A stretch of DNA of 64,000 nucleotides from Flavobacterium aquiphilum (lineage in GTDB: Bacteria; Bacteroidota; Bacteroidia; Flavobacteriales; Flavobacteriaceae). Below the pieces are notes generated by a model. It had not been told where the DNA came from. It saw nothing but the letters and a program-made list of their open reading frames with translations, and did no database searches. The stretch spans positions 1,116,001 through 1,180,000 of the forward strand of contig NZ_CP114288.1 in the NCBI RefSeq assembly GCF_027111335.1. The letters are read 5' to 3'. Position numbers and translations under genes: made by a program. Shown one piece after another: positions 63,574 to 64,000 of the stretch (positions are counted from its first letter, which is position 1; each line of letters begins with the position of its first letter).

Positions 63574-64000
63574 TTAACTGAAGAGTTTACTTCTTCTTTC
63601 TAAGAGAACTGTGTCCCGCCAAATTCCATTTTGTTTTCCGATTTTTTCTCTGACACCCAATATCCGAAATCCAGCTTTTTCATGTATGCGAAGGCTTGCG
63701 GTGTTTTCCGGAAAAATTCCTGCTTGCACAGTCCACAGCCCTTCTGCTTCGCTTAAGGCTACAAGTTCGTTTAAAAGAGCAAGACCTATTCCTTTTCCGG
63801 AATATGCCGGATCAACATAAACGCTAACTTCTGCTACTCCAGCATAAACGCAGCGTGACGAAACAGGTGTGAGCGCGGCCCATCCTGTCAATATACCATC
63901 AGTTTCTGCTACAATTCTGCAATTATTAAGATGGGATTTGTCCCATTCTTCCCATGATGGGGCGCTAGTTTGAAAAGTAGCGTTTCCAGTGGCTATGCCT
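63574..64000 (-). CDS. GNAT N-acetyltransferase, phosphinothricin-acetyltransferase-like (5'-truncated by window edge)
   Basis: The frame is open from the window end to a stop at 63574; 141 residues are visible, starting GIATGNATFQTSAPSWEEW, so the start lies beyond 64000. The phosphinothricin acetyltransferase-type GNAT features are VSVYVDPAYSGKGIGLALL (acetyl-CoA loop, GKGIG), IFPENTASLRIHEKAGF and the C-terminal GIWRDTVLLERR. Family members encoded in ars clusters (ArsN1 type) acetylate the arsenic antibiotic arsinothricin, so an arsenic role is plausible. It is 46 bases upstream of DUF6428 on the same strand. Confidence 0.82.
   Translation of the reverse strand, partial: GIATGNATFQTSAPSWEEWDKSHLNNCRIVAETDGILTGWAALTPVSSRCVYAGVAEVSVYVDPAYSGKGIGLALLNELVALSEAEGLWTVQAGIFPENTASLRIHEKAGFRILGVREKIGKQNGIWRDTVLLERRSKLFS

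Overview
The window looks like a chromosomal segment of a Flavobacterium-like member of the Bacteroidota. It is AT-rich, genes are preceded by A/T-rich leaders without Shine-Dalgarno sequences, and there is a SusC/SusD pair. Many secreted proteins have signal peptides ending in Q or C, and intergenic palindromic repeats of a kind I associate with Flavobacterium are abundant.

Positions 1-61190 are all on the + strand and form one large polysaccharide utilization locus (PUL) for pectin. Backbone enzymes are three PL1-like pectate lyases (7071, 18935, 21481), a CE8 pectin methylesterase (11721), a GH28 polygalacturonase (28390) and a beta-helix/DUF6298-type protein (23591). Side-chain enzymes are GH106 (window start), GH127 (9618), a GH140 apiosidase-like protein (26862), GH43 (30080), two GH78 alpha-L-rhamnosidases (33179, 42097), GH95 (37519), an (alpha/alpha)6-barrel lipoprotein (40283), a GH67-like alpha-uronidase (47345) and two GH2 beta-galactosidases (50509, 54144). 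Two esterases (3156, 36026), two sialidase-fold beta-propellers (31201, 45014), a DUF5703 protein (4747), a DUF3826 protein (20724) and a secreted sugar-isomerase-like TIM barrel (46288) complete the set. There is a single SusC/SusD pair (13430-18831). The combination of GH140, GH106, GH78, GH95, GH127, GH2 and sialidase-fold proteins suggests rhamnogalacturonan, including RG-II-like side chains, as the target.

Directly downstream of the last GH2, and apparently in the same operon, is a compact cytoplasmic module (56604-61190). It encodes a RuBisCO-like protein, a DUF1537 acid-sugar kinase, an Asp/Glu-racemase-fold protein that keeps only one of the two expected catalytic cysteines, and a BASS-family transporter. 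RuBisCO-like protein plus DUF1537 kinase is the pairing known for acid-sugar pathways such as D-apiose catabolism, and the same locus carries a GH140 apiosidase candidate. This is the most interesting metabolic system in the window.

From 61357 to the end, on the - strand, is an arsenic resistance cluster: Acr3 efflux pump, phosphatase-type arsenate reductase, DUF6428 protein with a Cys-rich tail, and a GNAT acetyltransferase cut by the window edge. The two regions are separated by a clear hairpin terminator.

Intergenic spaces are dense with inverted repeats of several families. Some run into gene starts: a 188-bp element with about 35-bp terminal inverted repeats supplies the start codon and n-region of the GH43 signal peptide, and several long-ORF starts lie inside repeat arms, so shorter starts are preferred here. 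No tRNA, rRNA, CRISPR array or transposase gene was seen.
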